From Sophora flavescens (lineage: Eukaryota > Streptophyta > Magnoliopsida > Fabales > Fabaceae), in assembly GCA_030762895.1 (NCBI GenBank), contig CM061063.1, forward strand, positions 214,070,667 to 214,134,666: a DNA stretch of 64,000 nucleotides, given 5' to 3'. This document shows, one piece after another, positions 1-10,055 of the stretch (positions are counted from its first letter, which is position 1; the number at the start of each line of letters is the position of its first letter). The notes beneath the pieces were generated by a model. It did not search any database. It was not told the DNA's origin and worked only from the letters and a program-made list of their open reading frames with translations. Made by a program: the position numbers and the translations under genes.

Positions 1-44
1 CATAAAAGATAAATTAATTGAGATGCATAAAAGATGATCCAAAT

Positions 45-1003
45 TAGGGGTGTTCGGGGATTAGATTGGATCGATTTTGAGCTAAAAAGGCATCCGATTC
101 AATGATGAAAACAATATGCGGTTTGGATTGGATCGGTTTGCTTCCTTAAAAAAATCTGATCCAATCCAATCCAATCAAATGCGGTTTGGATTGGATTGGA
201 TAATTCGGTTTTTGTGATACTTAATTTTTTTTCTTATGTCAATTGTCCTTTTTACTTATTTAATAGTAGACAAAATATAATCTTTATTTAAGTGAACTAA
301 TTTAGGTACCCGATACTTATTTTAACATCTTTTTATATTAGAACAATAGAACCTTTATTAAAAACATCAACTATTTGTTTCTTATTAACAATTATTTGAT
401 TTGATGCCGAGTGAGGAAAATTCTTGACAAAATTTTAATTTGGGAGTTTGAAAGAAAATAATTATTGATATTTTTTAACAAGTTATTTTATGTTAAATGT
501 TCTTTTATGTTAATTCTCTATATTTACTATTACTTATCCTATTTTTTCCTTGAATTGACAACAAATAAATTGTAGCTAATTATTTTTTAAATTTACTTAA
601 TTAATTTCCTATTTTTCATGTTTAATCAATCAAATATGTTTATGTTATGCACAAAAACTTTAAGCAAAATATAACTTCAAGACATTAATATTTATTCTAA
701 ATAGTATCATATGTCATTCCAACAAAAATATTAAAGAGAATGAGGGACATAAAAGTATGAAAAATAATGTTCAAGTATAAGTAATACTATAATTTAAAAA
801 ATAATAGTATAATAGTATATGTAAATAAAAGATCGGTTTGGATTGTATTGGATTTGATTTCACTAGGGGATCCAATATCCGATCCTGAAAAAAAACGATT
901 TTTCGGTTTTCAGTTTTTTTGATTTTCGGTTTGTTCGTTTTTTGATATTTCGGTTCGGTTTTTATGATTTGAATTGGTTTGGATCGGTTGGTAAACACCA
1001 CTA
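45..1003. mobile_element. Non-autonomous hAT-like transposon
   Basis: The ends form a short terminal inverted repeat: TAGGGGTGTTCGG on the left, and TAGTGGTGTTTACC when the right end is read on the other strand. The element is flanked by an 8-bp direct repeat, ATCCAAAT (37-44) and ATCCAACT (1004-1011), with one mismatch. Eight-bp target duplications and ends of this kind are typical of the hAT superfamily. Both ends carry subterminal runs of GGATTGGAT/GGTTTGGATCGG. The interior is AT-rich with no transposase, so it would depend on a partner element. Confidence 0.7.
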
Positions 1004-1011
1004 ATCCAACT

Positions 1012-1367
1012 AGCGTCTAAAACTATACAAAAAACATTACTATTCCAAAAATAATTTATTTAGAAACATATCCTCTCGAACATTCTACCATCAATATTAT
1101 GTTTTTAATATTTTAAAATTAAAGCAGCTTGTGGTTGACCTATTGTCCTGTGTCCCGGAATGGAAGACTTGGCAAGTACCAAAGAAAAAAGGCATCAGGA
1201 ACCTTCTTTGTTAATTACGAACGTTGCTTTCAATGAATTTCTTGGCCCTACTTGACCGTACTGCCAAACTGTCTTGATGGTAATTTATTGGCTTAATTGC
1301 ATTTTTTCTTTCCCCATTTTAGCTTATGGGTGATTTTAGCTCCTAATTTTTTTTTAAAAATCATATA
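1012..1367. other. AT-rich intergenic DNA, no gene
   Basis: No reading frame with recognisable content. A piece starting GGCTTAATTGCA near 1280 resembles the ends of long-inverted-repeat elements common in plant intergenic DNA, but I could not find its partner end. Confidence 0.4.
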
Positions 1368-1648
1368 CTCTTTCCAATCTCTATTATAAGCAAAAAAAAG
1401 TCTCAAAATTTTTGGTCCAATATATAAACAAATTTTATTTTCCAATAACTCATTTAATGACATTATTCCCAAAATACCCTACATTTAATACAAATTCCAA
1501 CGACTCATTTAATGAAAATAGAAGTTTTAGATGAAGAGTAATTTAGGTAAAAAAAAACATATTTTTTTACAAGATTTAATGAGATTAACTAATCATCTTA
1601 ATATATGTGTTTTATTTAATTTTTACTTATAATAGAGCTAAGAGGAAG
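1368..1648. mobile_element. Stowaway-like MITE
   Basis: The left end reads CTCTTTCCAATCTCTATTAT. The right end, reverse-complemented, reads CTTCCTCTTAGCTCTATTAT, giving a terminal inverted repeat of about 28 bp including the shared CTCTATTATAAG. A TA dinucleotide flanks both ends (1366-1367, 1649-1650), as expected for Tc1/mariner-related Stowaway elements. About 280 bp, AT-rich, no coding capacity. Confidence 0.75.
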
Positions 1649-1760
1649 TATTTTATAAGCATTTTTAAGGCATTTAGGATCCCAATTTTTGAAAATTTGC
1701 AATGTTAGTTCCTCCGTTCGCCATGGCTAACATTTGTCTTGCTGGCCTATAAAATAGTAA

Positions 1761-2104
1761 GGCTAGGATATACTTTCAATCATTTATCTTATTTTTAGAT
1801 CATTTGGTTCTTTATTTTTAGAAAAATCTATTTTAGTCATTTATCTATTAAACATTAAATAAAATGTCAACGAAGGTGGTCCAGTAGTTGGTAAGGATAC
1901 GACTCATAATCCACAAGGTCATGAGTTGGAATCTCACTATCGATGTGAGGATCTCGTTGGTGGGTAATTTATAACCACCTCTATAAACGCTCTTTGAACC
2001 TTTATATAACATTTGATACTAAATGACTAAAACGGATTTTTTCAAATATAAAGGACCAAGTCAAATTTTGAAAATAAGATGATGGACAAAAATATATTGT
2101 AGCC
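1761..2104. mobile_element. Long-inverted-repeat MITE (MULE-like) with a SINE in its centre
   Basis: The left arm (1761-1855) and the reverse complement of the right arm (about 2010-2104) match over about 85 bp: both begin GGCTA and contain ATCTTATTTT, GGT(C/T)CTTTAT and TTTTAGTCATTTA. Candidate 9-bp flanks AAATAGTAA (1752-1760) and AATAAGTAA (2105-2113) agree at 7 of 9 positions, the target length used by Mutator-like elements. No transposase is present. The loop between the arms is occupied by a SINE-like sequence. Confidence 0.6.
1871..2004 (+). mobile_element. tRNA-derived SINE, degenerate
   Basis: A polymerase III-type internal promoter is visible. An A-box-like stretch, GTGGTCCAGTAGTTGG, starts at 1876, and a B-box-like stretch, GAGTTGGAATCTC, lies at 1923-1935, one change from the usual GAGTTCGAATCTC. 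It sits between the arms of the surrounding inverted repeat. No clear target duplication was found, so the ends are approximate. Confidence 0.55.
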
Positions 2105-2399
2105 AATAAGTAAAATAATATTATATATTATTTTATTGACTTAATTACACGTTTAATCCATCTACTTTAATATTTGTGTGATTTTATTATTTTTACTATT
2201 TTCTATATAAATTTTAAAAATAGGAATATGAATAAAATTAATGTCACGTTTTTTCAAACAAAGCAACCCGACCTAATTATCTATGCTGGTTTCCAATTAC
2301 ACATTGTATGATGTTTTTTCTTTGTTGAAGAAAATCTCGTCCCTGAACCTTTGCCGTGGGGCTGGCTACTGTAATTTTGTTTCAAGTGTTGTATCCATT

Positions 2400-2978
2400 T
2401 AGGTGGGTAGGGTTTGGGTAGAGTATTATAGTATCCGTTCTTATACCCGCATTTGAAAAAAGTTATCCGTACCTGGACCCGTACTCTCGTGGATCCTTAC
2501 CCGTACCCTCTGGGTATCTAAATACTCGTACTCACACCTATTACCCATACTTTAACAATGAAAAAACCATAAATAACCAAAGAAATTTATAATAATTAAA
2601 AAATGATTCAAAGGTCTTTTAAATCTACTAATAAATATTACAAATCAAAATATTTAAATAAATAAAAACACCCAAAAAAGAATTATATATACAACTAAGT
2701 TTAGAAAGTTAAGAATCTTTATATTAATTTTGGTTTTAAAATTTATATTATAGTTAAAATTATATATATTAGTAATATATAAATAAATAATAATTAATTA
2801 TACATACATATACATTTGTGTTGGTATGGGGCGGGTGGGTACCCTAATACCCGTACTCATTCAAATTTATGGATAATTACCCGTATTCGAACCCTTACCC
2901 ATTGTATGGATAATTACCCTACCTATTATGAATAATTTTTATGGATACCAATGGATACCGTACAAATTGCCATCCCTG
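2400..2978. mobile_element. Non-autonomous hAT-like transposon
   Basis: An exact 8-bp direct repeat TATCCATT flanks the element (2392-2399 and 2979-2986). The right end, reverse-complemented, begins CAGGGATGGCAATTTG, a typical hAT terminus; the left end TAGGTGGGTAGGG is a poorer match. Subterminal GGGTA/TACCC motifs (GGATACC, GGGTACC, TTACCCGTA) are repeated many times near both ends, as expected for transposase-binding arrays. No coding sequence. Confidence 0.65.
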
Positions 2979-3139
2979 TATCCATTTCTCTTATTAGGCT
3001 ATTTTTTTGTTTGTAGAAATATATGCACACAATATACCAAGTGCTGATGGCTCTTGATATTCCCCCCTTGGATATTCTCACTTCCCTTCCCTTATTATTA
3101 TTTTTTAATTCGTTCATCTAAAATACCTCCACCACTCTT

Positions 3140-3365
3140 CTTTCAGAAACTATAGTTTCCGTAACAAAAAAATAATAATAATTATTTACATATGGAAACT
3201 ATAGTTTTGATCATTAATATAAATTATAGTTTCCATAAGCAAATTAAGATATTCGTATTTATGGAAACTATAGTTTTCATAAGTGAACAATTTTTTTCAC
3301 TTGCACAAACTATAACTTTCATAAGTGATCAATTTTTTTTTTCCATAGGGAGACTATAGTTCGAT
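3140..3365. repeat. Recurrent AAACTATAGTTT palindromes
   Basis: The 12-bp palindrome AAACTATAGTTT or near versions of it occurs at about 3148, 3197, 3225, 3265, 3308 and 3350, usually followed by CATAAGTGATCAA or similar. The spacing is irregular (about 30-70 bp). It looks like a degenerate minisatellite rather than the ends of a single transposon. Confidence 0.55.
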
Positions 3366-3740
3366 ATATAATTTCGTAAGGCACCTTAAATAAAAAAAAT
3401 AATGAGAGAAAGTTTTATCATTGTACTCATCGTCTCGTCCTTTGCCATAGATAAGGTTGTGGTTGAGTGAGTTTGAATGTGGGTTAGATGGAGATGATAA
3501 GAGTGAAGAATGGAGAAGAAAGGGAAGAAAAGGAGGATATATCCAATTAAAAAATAATAGGAGAGATAGGAGGATATTTTGTTTGGGGGAACAAATTAAA
3601 AAAAGGGAGAAAGGGAGGTGGAAATATTCAATTATGAGGTGAGAATATAATGAGACAAACATACTGCACTTTCCTTCTAGCTCTATATCTTGTAATACCA
3701 TTGGGCTTGTAACTATTTCCCTATCAAAACCCAACCCGTT
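3366..3740. other. Upstream region of the bS21 gene
   Basis: No convincing coding sequence; the reading frames here overlap on both strands and have no family resemblance. The purine-rich run around 3480-3620 and the CCCGACCCGATCGG stretch near 3764 lie just upstream of the inferred first exon, so this probably contains the promoter. No clear TATA box was seen. Confidence 0.4.
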
Positions 3741-3888
3741 TCAGCTCGGTTCAAAAACAAAACCCGACCCGATCGGTGTCCTAAGCCAAGCCACCCTACC
3801 ACGCCATGTACCTAACTTTCTCCCTTCCCCACGCTGGTGGCCGTAGACAGAGCCGCACTTTCACTCCACTCCGGTTTCGAATCTACGG
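3741..3888 (+). other. Inferred 5'UTR exon 1 of the mitochondrial bS21 gene
   Basis: A GC-richer stretch ends at a good splice donor, CTACGG|GTAAAC (GT at 3889-3890). It would join to the acceptor TGTTCTAG ending at 5431, removing a 1.54-kb AT-rich intron. The transcription start is not identifiable. An ATG at 3806 would open a short upstream frame that is out of frame with the protein if the transcript starts before it. Confidence 0.5.
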
Positions 3889-4400
3889 GTAAACCTCCAA
3901 TTTTAATCCATAATTATTATCTTGCATTTTTCAGCACATATTAAATCTTTTCATTTGAGTAAGTCCTTGTGTGGTGTGAATGATTTTTTGTGTTTTCTAT
4001 TGATTGAGTTGTGCATGTGGTTCTGATACGTAACTTGGATAGTTTTGTTTGGCTCCACGGGTAAACTTTCAATTTTAATCCGCAATTATTATCTTACTAA
4101 AATGATCCCTTGGTTCCTATGCATTGCCCGTTTGATACCTATTCGAAGCAAAAAAGTATGAAAAGTGTACGGCAGAGATCAAACGGATACTTTTTATACG
4201 TATACGGATTATTTTAATAAGTTTTAATGTATATGGATCAAATCGATAATTTGTGTCAAGGACCAAAATATTACTTTAATCTAAATCTTTTCATTTGAGT
4301 AAGTCCTTGTGTGATCTGAATAAGTTTTTGGCATTTTCTGTTGATTGAGTTGTGCCTGTGGTTATGATCCTATATTGGGTAATTTTGTCTGGTTCTGATA
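3885..4400 (+). repeat. Tandem duplication inside the bS21 5'UTR intron, including the splice donor
   Basis: The stretch 3885-4056 (ACGGGTAAACCTCCAATTTT onward) is repeated at 4057-4400. Matching landmarks in both copies include GGGTAAAC, CAATTTTAATCC, CAATTATTATCTT or a near version, TCATTTGAGTAAGTCCTTGT, and TTGATTGAGTTGTGC. The second copy carries an extra 186 bp (4097-4282). Because the repeat begins at the exon end, the donor GGGTAAAC is present twice (3887 and 4059). Confidence 0.7.
4097..4282. mobile_element. Small inverted-repeat insertion in intron copy 2
   Basis: This segment is absent from the first copy of the duplicated intron region and so marks an insertion after the duplication. 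Its two ends show related inverted motifs (TTGGT(T/C)C and CGTTTGAT(A/C)C on both strands), suggesting a decayed MITE. The family is not certain and no clean target duplication is visible. Confidence 0.45.
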
Positions 4401-5467
4401 CCCTCTTTGCCTCTGTTTGTTTGATTTTCAAACAAGCTTTTACCCTTTGGTTTCGATTTTCAGTTTCATTTTTCTAGTATTTTTGGTTTCCTGTGGTGTC
4501 TCCACATTCTTTGGGTCTTGACTCTTGAGATTTATTTTTCTATTTTTTGGTTCCCTGAGTGTGTAATTTGCTTACCACTGTGCCCATCCCCCTTGTGACT
4601 GTTTCGATTTTAAGTTTATAGCTAATGTGTTGGGAGGATGTCTTTTATGGACACTGTCTTTTGATTTTGAGCACATAACAAAGCCCTGACTAAAATTATT
4701 TTTAAGTTATTTTTAGAATTTGATTAGCTGTGTCCAATGATTTACTCATGTGTTGGACTTATGGTAAGATGTTGGGTTTCTTTGAAAACCCTTCTATGAC
4801 AAGAGTTCTGCTTGCTTGGAAAGAAAGTTCCATAAAAAAGAGGGTCTGGTTTAGGTAGATGTTTGAGTTGAGGCAATTCTTTCTGGTATGGTTTATGAAA
4901 ACTCCGATTTTCATAATTTTCGAGAATGAAACTCTTCAATTTAGCTTGGAAATTTTATCTTTTGTTATTGCCTTTGTTAAATGGGTTTGTCAATAATTTA
5001 GTCTTCCTTGGGAAGTCTGTTATGTACAAGGGAAAGGTATAATAGTTGAAATGGTATTCATAAAGTGAACGTGTAAGTTCAATATTGTTTTTCACATAGA
5101 AGACCCTTTTATATGCAAAATAAAACTTGACTGGGATGTTAGCAATCTTCCAGGACTTTTATAATCCATGTAGAGTTCCAATAAGTCTCCATTTCTTCTA
5201 CCTTGGTTAATGGTTATGTTTGTATTACCAAAATAATAACTGACTAAAATCCCCAAAACTTATTCTTAGGAAAATTCCGATAAAACAATGAAACATAAAT
5301 TGGCACTATATTTGACCCTAGTTTTATCTGTATCAAACTTTTTCACAAACAAAGAACACTAACACAAATATTTTGTTTATTTTTTAAAATTGACTTTTCT
5401 TCTTTTGCTTTTTTGTACTTGTGTTCTAGAAAAGGCAACAGTAATAATCAGCCTCATCTCCCTAGAT

Positions 5468-5794
5468 ATGAACCCAGTCACTCGGCATCTATGGAGCTTA
5501 GTCATAAAGTCAGGTTACGCCGTTGAACCCTTGAATAGTGGGCATCCTCAGTTGCAGCAGCTTCAGCAACATAGAGGCATAAGAGTGAAGCTCTTAAATG
5601 GGAACTTGGAACAGGGACTGACATTGATGCAGCGTAAGATGCAATCCAGTGGGATTGAGAGGATGATAAAGCAGGAACAGAGATTCCATATCAAGAACTC
5701 TGAGAAGCATGTTTTAGCTCGAAAGAACTTGGAGCGGAAGCTTCGATCGGAGGACCTTGCTAGGAAAATTAGGGCCATTATGATAAAAAAGTAA
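5468..5794 (+). CDS. Mitochondrial small-subunit ribosomal protein bS21 (bS21m)
   Basis: This encodes a 108-residue basic protein of the bacterial S21 family, a component of the 30S-type small ribosomal subunit. The S21 hallmark VKLLNGNLEQGLTLMQRKM lies at about residues 43-61, followed by a second basic helix (KNSEKHVLARKNLERKLR, about 76-93). The first 40 residues lack acidic residues apart from one Glu and contain Arg/Ser/Leu, as expected for a mitochondrial presequence, so import into the mitochondrion is inferred. I chose the ATG at 5468 because a splice acceptor lies just upstream (AG at 5430-5431), and the in-frame ATG at 5390 would fall inside the intron. The stop TAA (5792-5794) is followed one base later by a strong donor, GTGAGT. 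The neighbours are transposon remnants. I am confident in the family and less so in the UTR exons. Confidence 0.88.
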   Translation: MNPVTRHLWSLVIKSGYAVEPLNSGHPQLQQLQQHRGIRVKLLNGNLEQGLTLMQRKMQSSGIERMIKQEQRFHIKNSEKHVLARKNLERKLRSEDLARKIRAIMIKK

Positions 5795-5795
5795 G

Positions 5796-7140
5796 GTGAG
5801 TAAGGCCTATATCACAAAGGTCAAAATTTCTCACTTTATAGCATAGCAAAAATTGCACTTTGACTCTGCATCATTTTTTTTCCCCACTAATGCTTTATTT
5901 TATATACATAATGTTAGTTAACATAAATTCCCTAGAATATCTGAACCTGAAGTGTTGTGAATGATTTTAATCAACAACATTATGGTTTATGCAACTGCAA
6001 ATAATATTTCTCCCGTAATTTTGGCAATAAATGTCTTATTGCCTGTTTATTTTAGATGCCCCCCCCGAATCACATGTTAGCCAAAAGCGTTTCTCATATA
6101 GCTTTTGAAAAAAGTGCCTTGGGACGTGTTTTTCTCATTTTTGCGGTGAGAAAAATCTCAACCAAATAAGGTCTTGAGTATTTTAGTGTTTTTTGAGAGA
6201 AAATAGGATCAAGTATAACTGTATAAGAAATATGTGTTCTTGTAGCTTCATCTTCTCCATCTAGCCTGCAATGTCTGAGCAAAGTGATATGTGGTTTTTT
6301 AGCTGAAGTGAGAAATAATTTTGCCTCTGAAATTTATCCAAAATTTTGCCTTAGATTGACCTTGAAGATATTGTTGGATCTGTTGTTTTGCCCACTATTT
6401 ATTTCTAAGTTTGGAAGTAATGATATTATGGTAATCCTAAATAGTATAAATAATTGTTTGTTTTAGAGACTTTGATGAAAAGTAGTTGTTGTTTTATTTT
6501 TGGGTAGAATTATATAGAGTACTTTTACTTTCTCTCTCTTTTGTTGTATCTCTCATAATTGATTTATTTAGAGAACTCATTTCTACCTTTTTTTTTTTTT
6601 AAAAAAAAAGCAGAAAGATTTTATTTTGTTATTTTTATTTTCCAAAATATGTTTTAGCATTGTTTATTTTTTAAATGAAAAGGCACCTTTCTGTATAAAA
6701 AAAAAACTAACAAACGTGCTCTTAGGCTTTTGGCTTCTATTTGGTGATCAGCTCGTGGTCCTTTTTTAGGGGTTGTCGTTTCATATTTGTATTGAGATTA
6801 TATTAGACTGCAATTGTGCACTGTTATTCTTGAGTTTCCTTAGTTTGTTGTATTTTTTAGCTCTTGTTTTCATGTGCTGCATATCTATCCTCCTAGCTCT
6901 ATACTTCTCTTCTAAAATAATTTTTATATAAAAAATGTTAAACTACCCGTAAGGGGTACGGTAGTGTGACCCTTTAATGTTCAAATTGGATCTGATACAT
7001 ATGATATCATACTAGTCTGGATTTTGTGTTCATTTCATTCTCTTTGCCTAAGCGTTTTCTCCTTTGGTCTTTGTAAGGTAAACATTTAATATTTGTATTT
7101 GGTTCTATCTGAACTGATATATTCTGTTGCAATGTGGCAG
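5796..7140 (+). other. Probable 3'UTR intron of the bS21 gene
   Basis: The donor TAAG|GTGAGTAAG begins at 5796, one base after the stop codon. A good acceptor, GTTGCAATGTGGCAG, ends at 7140. The 1.34 kb between is AT-rich with no open frame of interest and includes a homopolymer T/A stretch near 6590. The splice sites are seen; use of the intron is inferred. Confidence 0.5.
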
Positions 7141-7340
7141 GGTTCTGTGAGAATATTGCACTATTATGAAGGTGGTTGGTGTAAGTTGCAGTTATTTTGA
7201 AGGTGGCCCCTTCAGCTGCCACATTGTTTCAAATTGCATACGGGGTCATATGTAAATTTGATAGCCGTGATTTTGGGTATCAGACGCATCTTTATAATCT
7301 AATTAACTCTGAATAAAGTGGACACTTTATTGCAATAACA
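7141..7340 (+). other. Inferred last exon (3'UTR) of the bS21 gene with poly(A) signal
   Basis: Sequence after the inferred acceptor is less AT-rich than the intron and runs to an AATAAA at 7312-7317. No coding sequence is seen. Transcript evidence would be needed to confirm the ends. Confidence 0.42.
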
Positions 7341-7500
7341 AAGATACTCAAAGTATGGTTGCATCAGACCACAAAAAAGTACCTTACCATCTTAGTCTAA
7401 TTCAAAACAAAAACTAGAGATGTCTTATTTTTAGTTTATGGATGTCATTTTCTTTTATACACCTCTTTTTAAATTTTAGGAGATTATCTATCGCCTTCTA

Positions 7501-7619
7501 GGGAGTTATAAGGTGGTTTGGGGGAGGGACATAGGGATTGGAGTGATAAGGAGGTCATGGGTTCAACTCTCCCACTAACATAACATACTAATTACTAACA
7601 TTTGCCTATAAAAAAAATA
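7501..7619 (+). mobile_element. tRNA-derived SINE with 16-bp target duplication
   Basis: A perfect 16-bp direct repeat, TATCTATCGCCTTCTA, flanks the element (7485-7500 and 7620-7635). The body has an A-box-like start (GGTGGTTTGGGGGAG) and a clear B box, GGTCATGGGTTCAACTCTCC (about 7552-7571). It ends with a short A-rich tail. These are the features of a tRNA-related SINE moved by target-primed reverse transcription. The perfect duplication suggests a fairly recent insertion. Confidence 0.85.
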
Positions 7620-7827
7620 TATCTATCGCCTTCTAAATTATTATTTTAAACAAAATTGGCTCATAATAAACTAAAATTTGAGACATCATTCTTTTAATCG
7701 AAAATTCGAAAATTCTTTATATTTTCTCGTAGCATCCTTACTTGATTGGTAATAGATTAATGTCTTGGATTACTATTAGTAAGTGAGACTCGTTAATTCC
7801 ATTATGGAACTCTAGATCACATGTAAG

Positions 7828-7913
7828 CTATGAAGCACCAACTCTGACACGGACACCATGACTCGGACACCGCGAAGTGGCTAACGTAAAAAATATAGGA
7901 TATTGGGACACTG

Positions 7914-7953
<40 letters not shown>

Positions 7954-8471
7954 TTTAACAATTTTCATAATGATCCTCACAGAAAGAATACTAAGACTAA
8001 GGGGTCATTTCACAATGCAATTTTTACAAAAACAATATCAAGATAAGAAAATGAATCATGTTTTATAAAACAACTAGTTAGATCCTATGGTAACGAGTCT
8101 CACAAAAAATGCTAAGAGGCATCATTTTGTTTTATGTCTTCAAAAGTAAAAGATATAATTTGGGGTTGGTGACCCATGACCTTTTTAGTAAATATTTGTT
8201 TAAAAAATATTTAGGTTTGTGACCCATGATCTTAAAATTCTAAGTTGACTTTTTTTAATTTTTTTTTTTATGATTGGAGTGTCCGAGAAGTGTCCAAGTC
8301 GTGTTCGAGAAGTATCCGAGAGTTGTCCGAGCCGAAAAAAAATTATTTTTTAATTGAGACACCGCTGAGGGGTGTTCGACATATGTCGGAGGCGTGTCTG
8401 TGAAGTGTCGGTGTCCGAGGCGTGTCCGACACCCAACACAACACTTTCGAAGAGGTGTTCGTGCTTCATAG
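7828..8471. mobile_element. Non-autonomous inverted-repeat transposon (hAT-like)
   Basis: The left end CTATGAAGCACCAAC and the reverse-complemented right end CTATGAAGCACGAAC match at 14 of 15 positions. The flanks CATGTAAG (7820-7827) and TATGTAAG (8472-8479) form an 8-bp duplication with one mismatch. Subterminal GTGTCCGA/TCGGACAC-type motifs recur near both ends. No transposase is present. A TA microsatellite lies inside. Confidence 0.75.
7916..7951. repeat. (TA)18 microsatellite
   Basis: About 36 bp of uninterrupted TA repeats inside the element at 7828-8471. Likely to vary in length between individuals. Confidence 0.95.
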
Positions 8472-8479
8472 TATGTAAG

Positions 8480-8824
8480 GAATTTGAGTCACTTTTATTC
8501 AAACCAACTCTCATTTTTAACTGAAGTTTGACACATCATTATTGTTTATCAACTAGAAAATGATATTTCTTTACAAATCTATAATCAATTGTACTTCATC
8601 TGCATATCTAAATGTTCTTCTTAAGGGTGTCAAAGTCCCAGTCTGTCCTACTAATCTTCTAGGCACGAAATTGTGAGGATTCAGATTTTAGAACTTAAAT
8701 CCAGTGTGCTTTTGGATCAATTTTAGATTATGTTTTGGGTCATCCAACCTGATCCAATGTCTTACATTCTTTTAAAACATTTAAAAAAAAAAAAAAACTC
8801 GGTATAGATTTTGGAAGAAGTGAT
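8480..8824. other. AT-rich intergenic DNA
   Basis: No gene or recognisable element. An A-tract lies at about 8785-8799. Confidence 0.5.
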
Positions 8825-9272
8825 GAATAATCCCAAAAGCATCATCAACCAACAGGCCACTTGGCTTTGATGGGAAAGATTATTACCACTGGAAGAGTAG
8901 GATCAAACTCTTCATAGAATTTCAAAGTGTGGATCTATGAGAAATATAGAAAATTGTCAATTCATACCATCAACCACAAATGACGCAGGAAAAGAGGCCA
9001 AACCTAAACTATATAGACTAAGGAATAGAAGTAAAAAATTCTTCTCAACTCAAAAGCTAAGTTCTACATAACTTGTGCTTTAAACAAAAGTGGGTATGAT
9101 AAAGTGGCTAGTTGTGATACAACTAAGAAGTTTGATACTCTCATGACAACCCATAAGGGTACAAGCCAAGTTAAGGAAGCCAAAGTTAACATTCTCACTC
9201 ACTAGTACGAACTATTCAGAATGTTGGAGCATGAGACAATAAGAGAAATGTTTAATTGGTTCACTATTATAG
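8825..9272 (+). pseudogene. Fragment of a Ty1/copia gag gene
   Basis: Conceptual translation with frame changes gives FDGKDYYHWKSRIKLFIE and, further on, YELFRMLEHETIREMF. These are the two conserved parts of the UBN2/DUF4219-type gag of plant copia elements. Several in-frame stops (for example after QSVDL) show it is dead. It is cut off at 9272 where the Tat-lineage LTR begins, so it predates that insertion. No LTR of its own is visible. Confidence 0.7.
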
Positions 9273-9988
9273 TGTTGGGGCCAAAATCATGATTTTGGGA
9301 GTTCAACAACAGGACAGAAAAATGATCCAATGAGGATGAAGAGAAGTATTTCACTTGATAATGAAGATTGGATCAGTGAGGGCGGAATGATGAAAATTGC
9401 ATCAAGTTATGAAACAGTCGGAAGAAGATGAAGACTGAAGTATCGACAGCACGATCGAGAATATTAGGATCGACAACGTTGTCGAAAGTATTGTAAATAT
9501 AAGTACATGTGTACTCGTGTGTCTGTAATAAGTGTTTATGTTATTAAGTTTTTGGGACAGTTAAAACTTCCATATACACGTGGCAAGTGATAGGATAGTT
9601 ATTTTTTCATGTTGTTGTCTATAAATAAGGCTCGTCTAAGCCGTTGTAATGGTTGGATACTTGAATAAAATCTTTTACATCTCACATCAAGCAGATTTCC
9701 GGGATTGACATCGAGTATGCATCCATTTACATTTCCAGTATTTAATTTCCTGTTCATTTATCTTTCAGTTGTTTACATTTCTGTCATTTACTTATTGCTC
9801 ATTTACTTGCTTTCCTTTAAATTTCTGTCATTTACATGCTTTCATTTACTTTCATGCACTTTACGTACTTTGTTTTTACATTCTTAACTTTTAGCGAGAT
9901 TACCACATAACTCAAGGGTCCCACATTCGTTTGATAAAAATTCATTTGTTGTGGGTTTTGGGCATTGAACCAAAAATCACAATAAACA
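9273..9988 (+). repeat. 5' LTR of the Tat-lineage element
   Basis: It runs from TGTTGGGGCCAAAATC to AATAAACA, about 716 bp, and is immediately followed by the primer-binding site. It contains a TATA box (CTATAAATAAGG, 9619-9630) and an AATAAA at about 9664, the expected order for a promoter and poly(A) signal in an LTR. With only one LTR in the window, its start is inferred from the TG...CA rule and the end of the gag fragment on its left. Confidence 0.7.
9619..9630 (+). promoter_or_regulatory. TATA box in the Tat 5' LTR
   Basis: CTATAAATAAGG fits the plant TATA consensus and lies about 360 bp before the end of the LTR, with a poly(A)-type AATAAA about 45 bp downstream. Confidence 0.65.
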
Positions 9989-9990
9989 AA

Positions 9991-10009
9991 TTGGCACGCC
10001 CAATGGGAC
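9991..10009 (+). other. Primer-binding site of the Tat element
   Basis: TTGGCACGCCCAATGGGAC starts two bases after the LTR. The TTGGCACGCCCA.TGGGAC pattern is usual after LTRs of Ogre/Tat elements. I have not assigned the tRNA. Confidence 0.7.
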
Positions 10010-10055
10010 GAGTTTAGAGTAAACCGTTAGTGTCATAATTAATGGTACTGGTTTC

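Noticed and set aside
3354..3734. 126-codon open frame on the - strand upstream of the bS21 gene
   Set aside because: It overlaps another open frame on the + strand, is rich in Leu/Ser/Phe from T-rich DNA, and matches no family. Likely a chance frame in the promoter region.
5563..5778. 71-codon frame on the - strand of the bS21 coding region
   Set aside because: Shadow of the conserved + strand gene.
7541..7600. Possible tRNA gene (B box GGTTCAACTC)
   Set aside because: The sequence cannot fold as a cloverleaf and has a 16-bp target duplication and A-rich tail; it is a SINE.
9705..9887. Small hydrophobic open frame within the Tat LTR
   Set aside because: It arises from CATTTAC/TTTCATTTAC-type low-complexity repeats in the LTR after the TATA box; no start context or similarity.
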